64,000 nt of DNA from Cupriavidus oxalaticus (GCF_016894385.1 NZ_CP069811.1:1774501-1838500); one strand, 5' to 3'; positions 34,900-43,743 are shown, numbered from the stretch's first letter. Translations and numbers: made by a program. The notes: generated from the letters alone by a model not told the origin.

Positions 34900-37284
34900 T
34901 CAAGCCCCGCGCTGCGCCCCCACCCGCAGCCCATTGAACACCACCAGCAAGCTCGCCCCCATATCGGCGAACACCGCCATCCACATCGTCCCCATCCCCA
35001 TCACCGTCAGCGCCAGGAACACCGCCTTGATGCCCAGCGCCAGCGTGATGTTCTGCACCAGGATGCGCGAGGTGCGGCGCGACAGCCGGACGAACTCCGG
35101 GATCTTGCGCAGGTCGTCGTCCATCAGCGCCACGTCGGCGGTCTCGATGGCGGTGTCGGTGCCGGCCGCGCCCATGGCGAAGCCGATATCGGCGCGCGCC
35201 AGCGCCGGTGCGTCGTTGATGCCATCGCCGACCATGCCGATGCGGCCGCCGCGCGCGTGCGCGGCGTCGGTGAGGGCGGCGATGCCGTCGGCCTTGTCCT
35301 GCGGCAGCTGGTTGCCGCGCACCTCGTCGATGCCGACCTCGGCCGCGATGGCCTGCGCGGTATGCGGGTTGTCGCCCGACAGCATCAGCGTCTTCACGCC
35401 CAGCGCATGCAGTTCGGCAATCGCCTGCCGGCTGGTCTGGCGCACCGTGTCGGCCACCGCAAAGAGCGCCAGCGCGGTGGCAGCGCCGTTGTCTTCGACG
35501 CGCGCCAGCAGCACCACGGTCCGACCTTCGCGCTCGATCGCTTCCAGGCGCGCCTCCAGCGCCGGCGAGCAGGCGCCCAGGTCATGCACCAGCCGGTGGT
35601 TGCCCAGCTGGTATTCAACGCCCTGCACCTTCCCGCGCGTGCCGCGTCCGGCGAGCGCCTCGAAATCGTCCACCGGCAGCGTCGCAATGCCCGCTTCCGC
35701 CGCCGCGGCCGCCACCGCGCGCGACACCGGGTGGTCCGAGCGCGCGGCCAGGCTGGCGGCGATGGCGCGCGCCTGCGGCGGCGCGTCGGCCAGCAGCGCA
35801 TGGCCGGTCTGCACCGGCTTGCCGTGCGTGATCGTGCCGGTCTTGTCCAGCGCTACCCAGGCCAGGTGCCGGCCCTGCTCCAGGTAGACCCCGCCCTTGA
35901 CCAGGATGCCGCGGCGAGCGGCCGCCGCCAGGCCGCTGACGATGGTCACCGGCGTGGAGATCACCAGCGCGCACGGGCAGGCGATCACCAGCAGCACCAG
36001 CGCCTTGTAGATCCAGTCGACCCAGCCGCCGCCGGCCAGCAGCGGCGGCACCACCGCCACCGCCACGGCAATCGCGAACACGGTCGGGGTGTAGATGCGC
36101 GAGAACCGGTCGACGAAGCGCTGCGTCGGCGCGCGGCTGCCCTGCGCGGCTTCCACCGCGTGGATGATGCGCGCCAGCGTCGAGTCGCTGGCGGGCGCGG
36201 TCACGGTGTATTCCAGCTCGCCCGACTGGTTGATCGATCCGGCGAAGAGCGGGTCGCCCTCGGCCTTGTCGACCGGCACGCTTTCGCCGGTGATGGGCGC
36301 CTGGTCCAGCGCCGACTGGCCGCGCACGACCTTGCCGTCCAGCGCCACGCGCTCGCCGGGGCGCAGCCGCACCAGCGCGCCGACGGCGACGCTGGCCGCG
36401 GACACGGCTTCCCAGCTGCCGTCGTCGCGGCGCACCGTCGCCTGCTCCGGCGCCATCGCCATCAGCCCGCGGATCGCATTGCGCGCGCGGTCCAGCGAGG
36501 CGGCCTCGATGCGCTCGGCCAGGGCGAACAGCACCATCACCATCGCCGCTTCGGGCCACAGGCGCAGCAGCAGCGCGCCGGTGACGGCGATGCTCATCAA
36601 CGCATTGATATTGAGGTTGCCGTTGCGCAGCGCGATCCAGCCCTTGCGGTAAGTGGTCAGGCCGCCCAGCGCCACCGCCGCCAGCGCCAGCGCGGCCGGC
36701 AACCAGGGCAGGCCGAGCGCCAGCCATTCGGCCACTTCCGCGCCGACCGCTGCCACGCCGGCCAGCGCCAGCGGCCACCACGGCTTGCGTGCGGTGGTCT
36801 CGGGCAGCACCTGCTGCGCGGCTTCGGCATCCAGCGGCACCGCCTGCATGCCGAGGCTGCGGATGGCCGCGACCACCGGCTCCGGCGACGGCAGCGTATG
36901 GTGGACCGTCAGCACCCGCTGGATCAGGTTGAACTCCAGCGCCGCCACGCCGGCCATATTGCCCAGCTTGTTGCGGATCAGCGTTTCCTCGGTCGGGCAG
37001 TCCATCGCGTCGATGCGATAGGCGGCGGCGCGGGCGCCGGCCGGCACCTCGACCGGCGCGGCGGCGACAGGTGCCAGCGGGATCGTCGATGCGCAGCCGC
37101 CGCCGCAGCAGGCGTGCGCCGTGGCCGGGGCCGCATGCGCATGCCCGTCCCCATGGCCATGATCGCCGTGGTGATCGTGGTCATGACCCTGTTCGTGGCC
37201 ATGCGCATGGCGGTGTGCGGAATGATCGTGCCCCGGGCCGGCGTGATCCCGGGGCAGTGCGTCTTCAGGTGACGTGCGAGCCAT
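34900..37284 (-). CDS. Zn/Cd/Pb-translocating P1B-type ATPase
   Basis: A 794-residue inner-membrane efflux pump of the ZntA/CadA type. Residues about 13-50 form a His/Asp/Gly-rich metal-binding tail, followed by a CCGGGC cluster near 60. An HMA domain (about 85-150) carries AMDCPTEE, the Cys-plus-Glu variant usual for ZntA. Key motifs are TGES (about 332), the transmembrane metal site CPC (about 436-438), DKTGT with the phosphorylated Asp (about 480), SDHPVSRAV, and GDGINDAPAL. CPC with this HMA type indicates Zn/Cd/Pb rather than Cu. Its promoter has a 19-base spacer with a dyad, as in MerR-family control, but no MerR gene lies in the window. Confidence 0.94.
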   Translation of the reverse strand: MARTSPEDALPRDHAGPGHDHSAHRHAHGHEQGHDHDHHGDHGHGDGHAHAAPATAHACCGGGCASTIPLAPVAAAPVEVPAGARAAAYRIDAMDCPTEETLIRNKLGNMAGVAALEFNLIQRVLTVHHTLPSPEPVVAAIRSLGMQAVPLDAEAAQQVLPETTARKPWWPLALAGVAAVGAEVAEWLALGLPWLPAALALAAVALGGLTTYRKGWIALRNGNLNINALMSIAVTGALLLRLWPEAAMVMVLFALAERIEAASLDRARNAIRGLMAMAPEQATVRRDDGSWEAVSAASVAVGALVRLRPGERVALDGKVVRGQSALDQAPITGESVPVDKAEGDPLFAGSINQSGELEYTVTAPASDSTLARIIHAVEAAQGSRAPTQRFVDRFSRIYTPTVFAIAVAVAVVPPLLAGGGWVDWIYKALVLLVIACPCALVISTPVTIVSGLAAAARRGILVKGGVYLEQGRHLAWVALDKTGTITHGKPVQTGHALLADAPPQARAIAASLAARSDHPVSRAVAAAAAEAGIATLPVDDFEALAGRGTRGKVQGVEYQLGNHRLVHDLGACSPALEARLEAIEREGRTVVLLARVEDNGAATALALFAVADTVRQTSRQAIAELHALGVKTLMLSGDNPHTAQAIAAEVGIDEVRGNQLPQDKADGIAALTDAAHARGGRIGMVGDGINDAPALARADIGFAMGAAGTDTAIETADVALMDDDLRKIPEFVRLSRRTSRILVQNITLALGIKAVFLALTVMGMGTMWMAVFADMGASLLVVFNGLRVGAQRGA

Positions 37285-37316
37285 CTCTTGTTGTTCGCGT
37301 GGTTTGACCTGATGAC

Positions 37317-37347
37317 ATTGAAGACCCTGTAGCGGCTACAGAGTCAA
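37317..37347 (-). promoter_or_regulatory. MerR-family-type promoter of the metal ATPase
   Basis: On the minus strand a -35 TTGACT (37347-37342) and a -10-like TTCAAT (37322-37317) are separated by 19 bases. The spacer holds a dyad, ACCCTGTAG-CGG-CTACAGAGT at 37324-37344 on the plus strand (8 of 9 positions paired). The over-long spacer with a dyad is the hallmark of ZntR/CadR/PbrR-type activation. Confidence 0.85.
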
Positions 37348-37355
37348 GCGGTCCC

Positions 37356-37766
37356 TCAGTGCTCGCAATTGACCATCCACGACATGCCGAAGCGATCCAC
37401 CAGCATGCCGAAGCCTTCGGCCCAGAACGTCTTCTGGTACGGCACCACCACCTGCCCGCCCTCGGCCAGCCCGTTGAAGATGCGCTCGCCCTCTTCCTTG
37501 CTGACCGCGCCGACCGACAGGCTGAAGCCGCTGAAGGCCGGACGCTCGCCCGGGCGGCCATCGGACGCCATCAGCTGGGTCTCGCCGAACTGGATATTGG
37601 CGTGCATCACCTTGTCTTTCCAGTCTTCCGGGATCTGCATGCCCTGGTCCGGCGGCGCCTCCTTGTAGCGCATCGCGAACGTCACCTGCGCGCCCAGCAC
37701 CTTGCCGTAGAACGCCACGGCTTCATCAAAGCGGCCGCCAAAATCCAGATAGGGTTGCACCTGCAT
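37356..37766 (-). CDS. VOC-superfamily PhnB-like protein
   Basis: A 136-residue protein with the PhnB/glyoxalase-like pattern VQPYLDFGGRFDEAVAFYGKV, MHANIQFGETQLMASDG, FSLSVGAVSKEEGERIFNGL, then FWAEGFGMLVDRFGMSWMVN. Members are widespread single-domain proteins of mostly unproven function; metal-dependent chemistry is possible but not shown. Its 5' neighbour is the sensor kinase gene, about 130 bases away on the same strand. The metal ATPase downstream has its own promoter, so an operon is unlikely. Confidence 0.88.
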   Translation of the reverse strand: MQVQPYLDFGGRFDEAVAFYGKVLGAQVTFAMRYKEAPPDQGMQIPEDWKDKVMHANIQFGETQLMASDGRPGERPAFSGFSLSVGAVSKEEGERIFNGLAEGGQVVVPYQKTFWAEGFGMLVDRFGMSWMVNCEH

Positions 37767-37896
37767 GTCACGCTCCTTGTGGGTTGTGATCCTGGTTGCG
37801 TAGGGATGCGCCGGCCGGAGTTGCCGCTGCCGGCACGCGCGCCATTATGCGCGCGTGCCGGGCACATGCAAGCGCAGGGGGCGGGAGTGGGACGAT

Positions 37897-39345
37897 TCAA
37901 GCCACCCTGGCAGGAGCCTGCGCCGCAGCCGCGCCGTCGGCGGGAAATTGCAGCGAGAACACCGTTTCCCCGTCAAGGCTGCGCACGGTCACGCTGCCGC
38001 CGTGCAGCCGCATGATGGTGTCGACAATCGCCAGGCCGAGACCGGTCGACGTGGCGGAATTGCGGCGCGACGGATCCGCGCGATAGAAGCGCCCGAAGAT
38101 ATGCGGCAGCGTTTCCGGCGGGATTGCCGGTCCCGCATTGCTGACGCGGATGCTGGTAGTGGCGCCGCCGCCCGGCGCCGGAATGCGCGTGGCATCCAGC
38201 CGCACCGTGGTGCCCGCGGGCGCGTGGCGCAGCGCATTGTCGAGCAGGTTGGTGACCGCGCGCCGCAGCAGCGTCTTGTCGGCCTGCACCAGTGCGTGTC
38301 CGCCAACCGCCAGCGCGACGTCGCGGTCGGCCGCGACCGCCTCGAAATACTCGGCCATCCTGTCGAGCTCTTCGCGTGCGTCCAGCGTGCGCACGCCCAG
38401 CGCCACCTGCGCATGGTCGGCGCGGGCGAGGAACAGCATGTTCTCGATCATGCGCGCCAGCCGCTCGTACTCTTCCAGGTTCGATTCGAGCAGCGCCTCG
38501 TATTCCGCCACGCCGCGGCTTTGCGCCAGCGTCACCTGGGTCTGGCCGATCAGGTTGCTGATCGGGGTGCGGAAATCGTGCGCCAGGTCGGCCGAGAACT
38601 CGGACAGCCGCGAGAAGCTGTCCTGCAGCCGCGCCAGCATGTCGTTGAGCGCTGCCGCCAGCTCGCGCAGCTCGGCGGGCGCACTGCCCACATCGAGCCG
38701 GGTGGCAAGCCGGCTGGTGGTCACCGCGGCCGCATCGGTGGCCATGCGCCGCAGCGGCCGCAGCCCGCGCCGCGCCAGCACGAAACCGAGCCCGGCCGCC
38801 ACGGCCGCGCCGCACAGCGTCGCCCACAGCAGCCGGTAGCGGTATTCGCGGATCAGCGCCACGCGGTAGCCGGCATCGCGCAGCACCACGATCTCGACGG
38901 CCTTGTCGGAATCGCCGAGCTGGCCGAGCGCGGCAATGCCGCGCGAAGGCACGCCGTTGCGCGGATGCCAGGTCTGCAGCATGTCCTTGTCAGGCTGCGT
39001 GCTGGCCGGCAGCACGCGCAGCGGCGGCACGGCCTCGTTGCGCGGATTGAGCGTGACCAGCGGCTCGCCCTGGCGCGTGCGCACCACCAGGATCAGCCCT
39101 TCATGGCCCATGGCGATATCGGCGAACCGGTGCGTATCGGCGCGGATTTCCGCCTCGCTGCGCACTTCGCGCAGCAGGTGGCGCACCAGCAGCACTTCGC
39201 TGACCAGCTCGCTCTCATCGCGGCCCTCCAGCTGCGCCGACAGCGCGCTGGACAGGTAGGCGGCCACGCTGACCAGGATCGCGGCCGTGGCCAGCCCGTA
39301 CGCCAGCGCCAGCCGCGTGGTAAGGGATGACGGCAGCCGCATCAT
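37897..39345 (-). CDS. Two-component sensor histidine kinase, CusS/CzcS-like
   Basis: A 482-residue inner-membrane kinase. It has TM1 at about residues 12-34, a periplasmic sensor of about 135 residues, TM2 at about 172-192, and a HAMP domain. The dimerisation/phosphorylation helix has His256 in [15 protein letters not shown]. The ATPase domain has the N box [18 protein letters not shown], the G1 box VSNAGPAIP and the G2 box [13 protein letters not shown]. The architecture follows the heavy-metal sensor kinases. The start overlaps the regulator stop by ATGA, so the pair is translated together. The signal is inferred to be a metal ion. Confidence 0.92.
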   Translation of the reverse strand: MMRLPSSLTTRLALAYGLATAAILVSVAAYLSSALSAQLEGRDESELVSEVLLVRHLLREVRSEAEIRADTHRFADIAMGHEGLILVVRTRQGEPLVTLNPRNEAVPPLRVLPASTQPDKDMLQTWHPRNGVPSRGIAALGQLGDSDKAVEIVVLRDAGYRVALIREYRYRLLWATLCGAAVAAGLGFVLARRGLRPLRRMATDAAAVTTSRLATRLDVGSAPAELRELAAALNDMLARLQDSFSRLSEFSADLAHDFRTPISNLIGQTQVTLAQSRGVAEYEALLESNLEEYERLARMIENMLFLARADHAQVALGVRTLDAREELDRMAEYFEAVAADRDVALAVGGHALVQADKTLLRRAVTNLLDNALRHAPAGTTVRLDATRIPAPGGGATTSIRVSNAGPAIPPETLPHIFGRFYRADPSRRNSATSTGLGLAIVDTIMRLHGGSVTVRSLDGETVFSLQFPADGAAAAQAPARVA

Positions 39346-40043
39346 GCCGCGGCGGGCCCGCAGCCATCGCTGTCTTCGCCATCATCCAGGACATAGCCCA
39401 TGCCGCGCCGGGTATGGATCAGCTTGCGCGGAAACGGGTCGTCGACCTTGGCGCGCAGGCGCCGGATCGACACGTCGACCACGTTGGTGTTGCTGTCGAA
39501 GTTGACGTCCCACACCTGGGACGCGATCAGCGAGCGCGACAGCACCTCGCCGCGGCGGCGCGCCAGCAGGTACAGCAGCGCAAACTCCTTCGAGGTCAGG
39601 TCGATCTTCTGGCCGGCGCGCACCACGCGGCGGCGGATGGCGTCGATCTGCAGGTCGGCCACTTCGATGAATTCGCTCTCGCGCAGCGGCCCGCGGCGCA
39701 GGATGGTGCGGATGCGCAGCACCAGCTCCGCGAAGGCGAACGGCTTGACCATGTAGTCGTCGGCGCCCAGCTCCAAACCCTTGAGGCGGTCGGACAGCTC
39801 GTCGCGCGCGGTCAGGAACAGCACCGGCGTATCGCGCTCGCGGCGCAGTTCGCGCAGCACCTGCCAGCCGTCCAGGTTCGGCAGCATCACGTCCAGCACG
39901 ATCAGGTCGTAGGGGTGCTCGCGCGCATGGGCCAGGCCGTCGACGCCGTCGCGCGCCAGGTCCACCACGAAGCCGGATTCGGTGAGGCCCTTGAGCAGGT
40001 AGTCGCCCGCCTTGGGTTCGTCCTCGACAATCAGGATACGCAT
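39342..40043 (-). CDS. Two-component response regulator, CopR/CzcR/IrlR-like
   Basis: A 233-residue OmpR/PhoB-class regulator. The receiver domain (residues 1-115) has the acidic pair in VEDEPKAG, the phosphoacceptor Asp in [14 protein letters not shown] (about residue 51), and KPF with the conserved Lys near 101. The winged-helix DNA-binding domain (about 125-220) ends in RRGMGYVL, and [15 protein letters not shown] is the recognition region. The sequence is close to metal-responsive regulators. It is first in the two-gene operon. Likely targets are metal-efflux genes, but none of its binding sites could be picked out with confidence here. Confidence 0.93.
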   Translation of the reverse strand: MRILIVEDEPKAGDYLLKGLTESGFVVDLARDGVDGLAHAREHPYDLIVLDVMLPNLDGWQVLRELRRERDTPVLFLTARDELSDRLKGLELGADDYMVKPFAFAELVLRIRTILRRGPLRESEFIEVADLQIDAIRRRVVRAGQKIDLTSKEFALLYLLARRRGEVLSRSLIASQVWDVNFDSNTNVVDVSIRRLRAKVDDPFPRKLIHTRRGMGYVLDDGEDSDGCGPAAA

Positions 40044-40253
40044 GTGTCAGTCACTTTCCGGCGGCGCCAGTGCCGCCATGGCGTAACGCTAGCCGAGGAT
40101 GGCCGGAAATGGGCAAAGATTTCAGAAATGTCATCGCAAATACAGCTTTTTGCGGGTAAATGCCAGTAAAATGGGCGTTGACCGCCGGCCCGGCCGATGG
40201 TTCCCCCGCGCGCCGCGCGCTTTCCTTTCCTGTCCGCCTAGCCCTCCCGCCTG

Positions 40254-40694
40254 ATGAAACGCCTGCCGCGTCTGCCGAATTCCCTGCTGCTGTCGCTTGC
40301 CCTGATCGCGCTGCCCGTGTCCGGCGCCGCCGCGGCCGTGACGACCGTATGCAGCGCGGCCCAGGCCTCCGGGCTGTCGCTGCCGGAACGGCATGCCGCA
40401 GCCAAGATGGAAGCCGAAGCCGCTCTGGGCGGCGGCAGCGAAGGCAACTGCCGCGGCGCCACCGTGCAGGTCATGGCGGAACCCGGCGGACAAGGCGTGC
40501 CGCTGCAACTGCAGGATGCCGGATCGCCGCAGCCGTCGGACAACGACACCGCCACGCTGCCGGCGCAGCCTGCCGCCGCCGCAAGCGAACTCCCGGAACT
40601 GCCGCCCGAGGTGATGGCCCACTGGGCCCATGTGGCGCCGATGTCGACACCGGCGGTCTTCAACGACCTGCTGCCTTTCGCCAGGCGCTGCTGA
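40254..40694 (+). CDS. Secreted protein of unknown function
   Basis: A 146-residue protein with a good signal peptide (MKRLPRLPNSLLLSLALIAL, cleaved after GAAAA). The mature part has two nearby cysteines (TVCSAAQ and GNCRGA), a Pro/Ala-rich stretch and a C-terminal Cys. I recognise no family. The gene is divergent from the two-component operon, so it is a candidate target of that regulator, by position only. Confidence 0.75.
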   Translation: MKRLPRLPNSLLLSLALIALPVSGAAAAVTTVCSAAQASGLSLPERHAAAKMEAEAALGGGSEGNCRGATVQVMAEPGGQGVPLQLQDAGSPQPSDNDTATLPAQPAAAASELPELPPEVMAHWAHVAPMSTPAVFNDLLPFARRC

Positions 40695-40700
40695 AGCGCC

Positions 40701-40719
40701 ACGCCGCGCCTGGCGGCGT
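40701..40719. terminator. Hairpin between convergent genes
   Basis: ACGCCGC-GCCTG-GCGGCGT, seven perfect pairs, followed by TT. It starts 6 bases after the secreted-protein stop. Confidence 0.5.
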
Positions 40720-40772
40720 TTCCGGCTGCAACCCGTTGACTGCCACGCAGCGGCTGGCGCTGCGCGTGCGGC

Positions 40773-41105
40773 TTACTCGACGCGGAAGAACTCGATCGAT
40801 TGCCCCGCATTGACCGCGCGCTGCAGCCAGTCGGGGTATTCGCCCTCGCCGTCCCAGCTTTGCCCCAGGGCATTGCGATAGAGCGGACGTGGTGCGCCGT
40901 TGGCTTTGGCGGCTTTGGCGACTTTGGCACTGGCAACATCGGCGCCCGCCTCGGGCGCGGCCTTGCGTGAAGATTCCACAGCGGGCGCCGGGACCTTGTC
41001 AAAGCATCCCGCGGCGACCAGGTCGTCAAGCGTCAATGCATGACGGTCCATTTGCTCGTGGATCCAGGCCACCGCAGCGAGTTTGGCTGAATCAGACTCG
41101 GACAT
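40773..41105 (-). CDS. H-NS histone-family nucleoid protein with divergent N-terminus
   Basis: A 110-residue protein starting at MSESDSAKLAAVAWIHEQMD. The C-terminal 38 residues match the H-NS DNA-binding domain (LYRNALGQSWDGEGEYPDWL). The usual basic core ([RK]-G-[RK]) of the AT-hook-like loop is replaced by the acidic DGEGE. A Lys/Ala-rich linker (SAKVAKAAKANGAPRP) precedes it. The N-terminal oligomerisation region is short, and its LTLDDLVAAGCF segment recalls the EYGIT.EDL element of Burkholderiales H-NS proteins. It is probably a regulator or modulator. The acidic loop makes ordinary AT-rich DNA silencing doubtful. Confidence 0.82.
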   Translation of the reverse strand: MSESDSAKLAAVAWIHEQMDRHALTLDDLVAAGCFDKVPAPAVESSRKAAPEAGADVASAKVAKAAKANGAPRPLYRNALGQSWDGEGEYPDWLQRAVNAGQSIEFFRVE

Positions 41106-41399
41106 GACTATCGTGAGAGGCCCGCTGCATTCCCGCGGGCAATGAAGACCGGCGATGGAACCGCAGGCCGGTCGGATAGCCATGATTCTACAGCCTTTGC
41201 CGGCGCTGCCGGCGTTTGCGCGTGACGGCGCGGCGCATTTCCCTGGATTTTGCCGTGCGCTTGCCATGAGCTTGCCGCGCAGGCCAATGCTGCATGACGG
41301 CAATGTCATGCGGGCGTCATGCTGGCGTGGAGGGCGAGTGCCTAGACTTCTCTCTACCGCCTCCCGTCCCGGGCTGGCACTCTGATGGAGAAGCATCCA
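41106..41399. other. Divergent promoter region between the H-NS-like gene and a secreted repeat-protein gene
   Basis: About 290 bases with no gene. It holds repeated ATG(A)C/GTCAT-like bits around 41290-41330 (TGACGGCAATGTCATGC), which could be a regulator site but fit no consensus that I know. Confidence 0.4.
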
Positions 41400-41675
41400 A
41401 TGCAAGTACTCAGGCAAGTCTTTGTCGCCACCGCGCTGATTGCGACCGTGGTCGGCACCGCGCAAGCTGCACCGCGCAGCGTCGATCCGTTCAGCGACGG
41501 CGCGCGCAGCGTCACCGGCACGCGCAGTTCGTTCACCGACGGCGCGCATACGGCCACCGGCACCCGCAGCAGCTTTACCGATGGCGCACACACCGCCACC
41601 GGGCCGCGCAGCACGTTCACCGACGGCGCGCACAACCCCAACGGCCCGCGCGACAGCTTCAGCGACGGGGCCTGA
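41400..41675 (+). CDS. Secreted small repeat protein (F[TS]DGA repeats)
   Basis: A 91-residue protein starting at ATG 41400, with GGAGAAG upstream. The signal peptide is MQVLRQVFVATALIATVVG, cleaved after AQA. The mature part is five units built on [SV]xF[ST]DGA[HR]: one DPFSDGAR, then TRSSFTDGAHTATG twice, then PRSTFTDGAHNPNG and DSFSDGA. It is low-complexity with no enzyme domain. It resembles the protein at 25881 in plan and in the DP[YF]S[QD]GA core. Function is unknown. Confidence 0.87.
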   Translation: MQVLRQVFVATALIATVVGTAQAAPRSVDPFSDGARSVTGTRSSFTDGAHTATGTRSSFTDGAHTATGPRSTFTDGAHNPNGPRDSFSDGA

Positions 41676-41733
41676 CCTCCCCAGCCCCCACGCGCCCGCC
41701 ACGCAGCCGCCACGCCGCGCACGCGGGACCGCA

Positions 41734-42621
41734 TCAGCGCACCGCGCCGTAGATCCGGCGCGCATCCGCGGCGTCGGCGATCGGCCGGCCCAGCGTGAGC
41801 CCGCCCTGCACAGCCTGCGCCACCAGCGCGGCGTTGCCGGGCGCGCGGCTGCCGTCGCGCAGCAGCAGGTTGTTCTCGAACCCCACCCGCACATGGCCGT
41901 CGAACGCGGCGGCCGCGGTCACGCACGCATTCTCTTCGCGGCCGAAGGCGCAGATCGCCCACGGCAGCGCATCGTCGCTTTCCGCGGCCACCTGCAGGAA
42001 CGGCAGCAGGTCGTGCGGCGACGAGACCTGCCCCGCCGAATAGCGCCCCAGCACATACAGCAGCGACCACGCCCCCGCCGGCACCAGCCCGCGCGCGCGC
42101 AGCGCATGCCAGCGGCGCACATCGGCCGCGTCGTACAGGATCACCTGCGTCATCACGCGTTCTTGCGCCAGCCAGGCAAAGAACGCGGCCAGTTCGCCTT
42201 CCGGGATCTCTGGCACCGCCACCTCGCGCAGCCCCACCGACACGGCTTCGGGCCGCAGCTCGCGCACCATCGCCATCTGCGCGGGGGCCTTGTAGACGCC
42301 AGCGGCTTCGCTGGTCACCTGCACCAGCAACGAGTCGCCGACCGCCTGCCTGACCGCGGCGAGCGCGTCGCGGTAGGCCTGCGCGTCGAGCGAATGGCGG
42401 CCCTGCGCGTCGCGCACGTGCATATGCATCATGGCGGCGCCGGCATCGAGGCAGGCGCGCGCTTCCTGTGCCAGCGCCGCGGCGGTCAGCGGCACCGCGG
42501 GATGGTCGGCAGACTGCTTGTAGGCGCCGTTGGGCGCCACCGTGACGATCAGCGGCGAATCGGCCAGCGCCGCGCGGGTGGCGGCGGATTGTGCCGGGGC
42601 GGAGGGATTGGCTTGGGTCAT
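41734..42621 (-). CDS. Beta-keto acid cleavage enzyme (BKACE, DUF849)
   Basis: A 295-residue TIM-barrel enzyme. The family condenses a beta-keto acid with acetyl-CoA and cleaves it to acetoacetate and an acyl-CoA. The zinc/substrate motif MMHMHVRD (HxHxRD) is present, as are PNGAYKQSADHPAVPLT near the start and VRVGFENN near the end with the metal Glu. It overlaps the dehydrogenase gene by ATGA. In carnitine-type pathways a dehydrogenase makes the keto acid that BKACE then cleaves, which fits this pair. The actual substrate is unknown. Confidence 0.93.
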   Translation of the reverse strand: MTQANPSAPAQSAATRAALADSPLIVTVAPNGAYKQSADHPAVPLTAAALAQEARACLDAGAAMMHMHVRDAQGRHSLDAQAYRDALAAVRQAVGDSLLVQVTSEAAGVYKAPAQMAMVRELRPEAVSVGLREVAVPEIPEGELAAFFAWLAQERVMTQVILYDAADVRRWHALRARGLVPAGAWSLLYVLGRYSAGQVSSPHDLLPFLQVAAESDDALPWAICAFGREENACVTAAAAFDGHVRVGFENNLLLRDGSRAPGNAALVAQAVQGGLTLGRPIADAADARRIYGAVR

Positions 42622-43595
42622 GGCTGGATCTCGGGCAATTCAGGGGCGATCAGGTCGAGGCCGGCGCGCAGCAGGCGGTCGTAGCGCGCGCGCTCGGCGG
42701 CAATGGCTTCGGGGCTCCAGACATAGAAGCCCTCGCCGCGCTTCATGCCGTGGCGGCCGTCGGCGGCGCGCTCGGCCAGGCAACGCGCGGGATGGTCGTC
42801 GTTGCAGAAGCTCGGGTACATGGTGGCAGCGGCGGCGGCATGCACGTCGATGCCGGCATGGTCGCGCTGCAGCACCGGGCCCGCGGCCAGGAAGCGGAAG
42901 CCGAAGCCGAAGCGCACCGCGGCATCCACGTCCTCGGGCGAGGCAATGCCGCGGTCGATCAGGCTGAAAGCCTCGCGCGACAGCGCGTGCTGCAGCCGGT
43001 TGGCGAGGAAGCCCGGCAGGTCCTTGCGCACTTTCACCGGCACCATCGCGCAGCGGCGCATGAACGCGATCAGGGCGTCGGCGCAGCCTTCGTCGCTGGC
43101 CTCGCCCATCACCACTTCGACCAGCGGCACCAGGTGCGCCGGCATGAAGAAATGCAGGCCCAGCATGCGCGCGCGCGACTCCAGCCCGGCGCCGATCGCG
43201 CTGATCGGGAAGCTCGAGCTGTTGCTGGCGAGCACCGTGTCGGGCCGCGCGCGCCGGACCAGGTCGGCGAACAGTTGCTGCTTGAGTTCCAGCCGCTCGG
43301 GGATGCACTCGATCACCAGGTCGACCGTGGCCCAGTCGACGTCATCAAGCGAGGCGGCCACGGACAGGCGGCCGGCGCCCTCGGCGCGGCCGATGGCCAT
43401 CAGGTTGTCGCGCACCCGTCCGGGCAGCGCGGCGCCGCGCGTGGCGTCGGGCTCGACCACCGTGGTGCGGCACAGGGCGCGGGTCAGCACCACGGCGACG
43501 TCGGCGCCCATGGTGCCGCCGCCCACCACCACCGCATGGGCGGCGCCAGGGTGGCCCAGCGGGCTCGTGGTGACCGGTTCGGTCGGGTTCGGCAT
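42618..43595 (-). CDS. 3-hydroxyacyl-CoA/L-carnitine dehydrogenase-family NAD enzyme
   Basis: A 325-residue two-domain dehydrogenase starting at ATG 43595, with CGGAGA upstream. It has an N-terminal Rossmann fold (AHAVVVGGGTMGADVAVVL) and the ECIPERLELKQQLF and SNSSSFPIS segments. The catalytic His and Glu are in GLHFFMPAHLVPLVEVV. The usual HFFNP Asn is Met here, hinting at a substrate other than a normal hydroxyacyl-CoA. The C-terminal domain has GFLANRLQHAL. Its likely job is to oxidise a beta-hydroxy acid to the keto acid used by the next gene, a BKACE. It is divergent from a LysR gene. Confidence 0.9.
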   Translation of the reverse strand: MPNPTEPVTTSPLGHPGAAHAVVVGGGTMGADVAVVLTRALCRTTVVEPDATRGAALPGRVRDNLMAIGRAEGAGRLSVAASLDDVDWATVDLVIECIPERLELKQQLFADLVRRARPDTVLASNSSSFPISAIGAGLESRARMLGLHFFMPAHLVPLVEVVMGEASDEGCADALIAFMRRCAMVPVKVRKDLPGFLANRLQHALSREAFSLIDRGIASPEDVDAAVRFGFGFRFLAAGPVLQRDHAGIDVHAAAAATMYPSFCNDDHPARCLAERAADGRHGMKRGEGFYVWSPEAIAAERARYDRLLRAGLDLIAPELPEIQP

Positions 43596-43692
43596 AGGTT
43601 CTCCGGGAAAATCCTGCGGGATCGGTGGGCTGCCCCGGCGGCCACAGAGCGCGCCGGACAACGGATTCCCGGCAGTGTAGAGAACTCGCTTT

Positions 43693-43743
43693 GATTGATG
43701 AAGTCGATTCTGTGGATAAAATGATCCACAAATCAGATCAATC
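43693..43743. promoter_or_regulatory. Nested inverted repeats between the BKACE operon and its LysR regulator
   Basis: Inner repeat TGTGGAT-AAAATG-ATCCACA (43711-43730, perfect). Outer arms GATTGAT (43693-43699) and ATCAATC (43737-43743). The AT-rich location in a divergent LysR/target gap is where a LysR tetramer is expected to bind. Confidence 0.68.

Noticed and set aside
35257..37272. 671-codon plus-strand frame opposite the metal ATPase
   Set aside because: Same GC-driven shadow effect. The minus-strand protein carries all P-type ATPase motifs.
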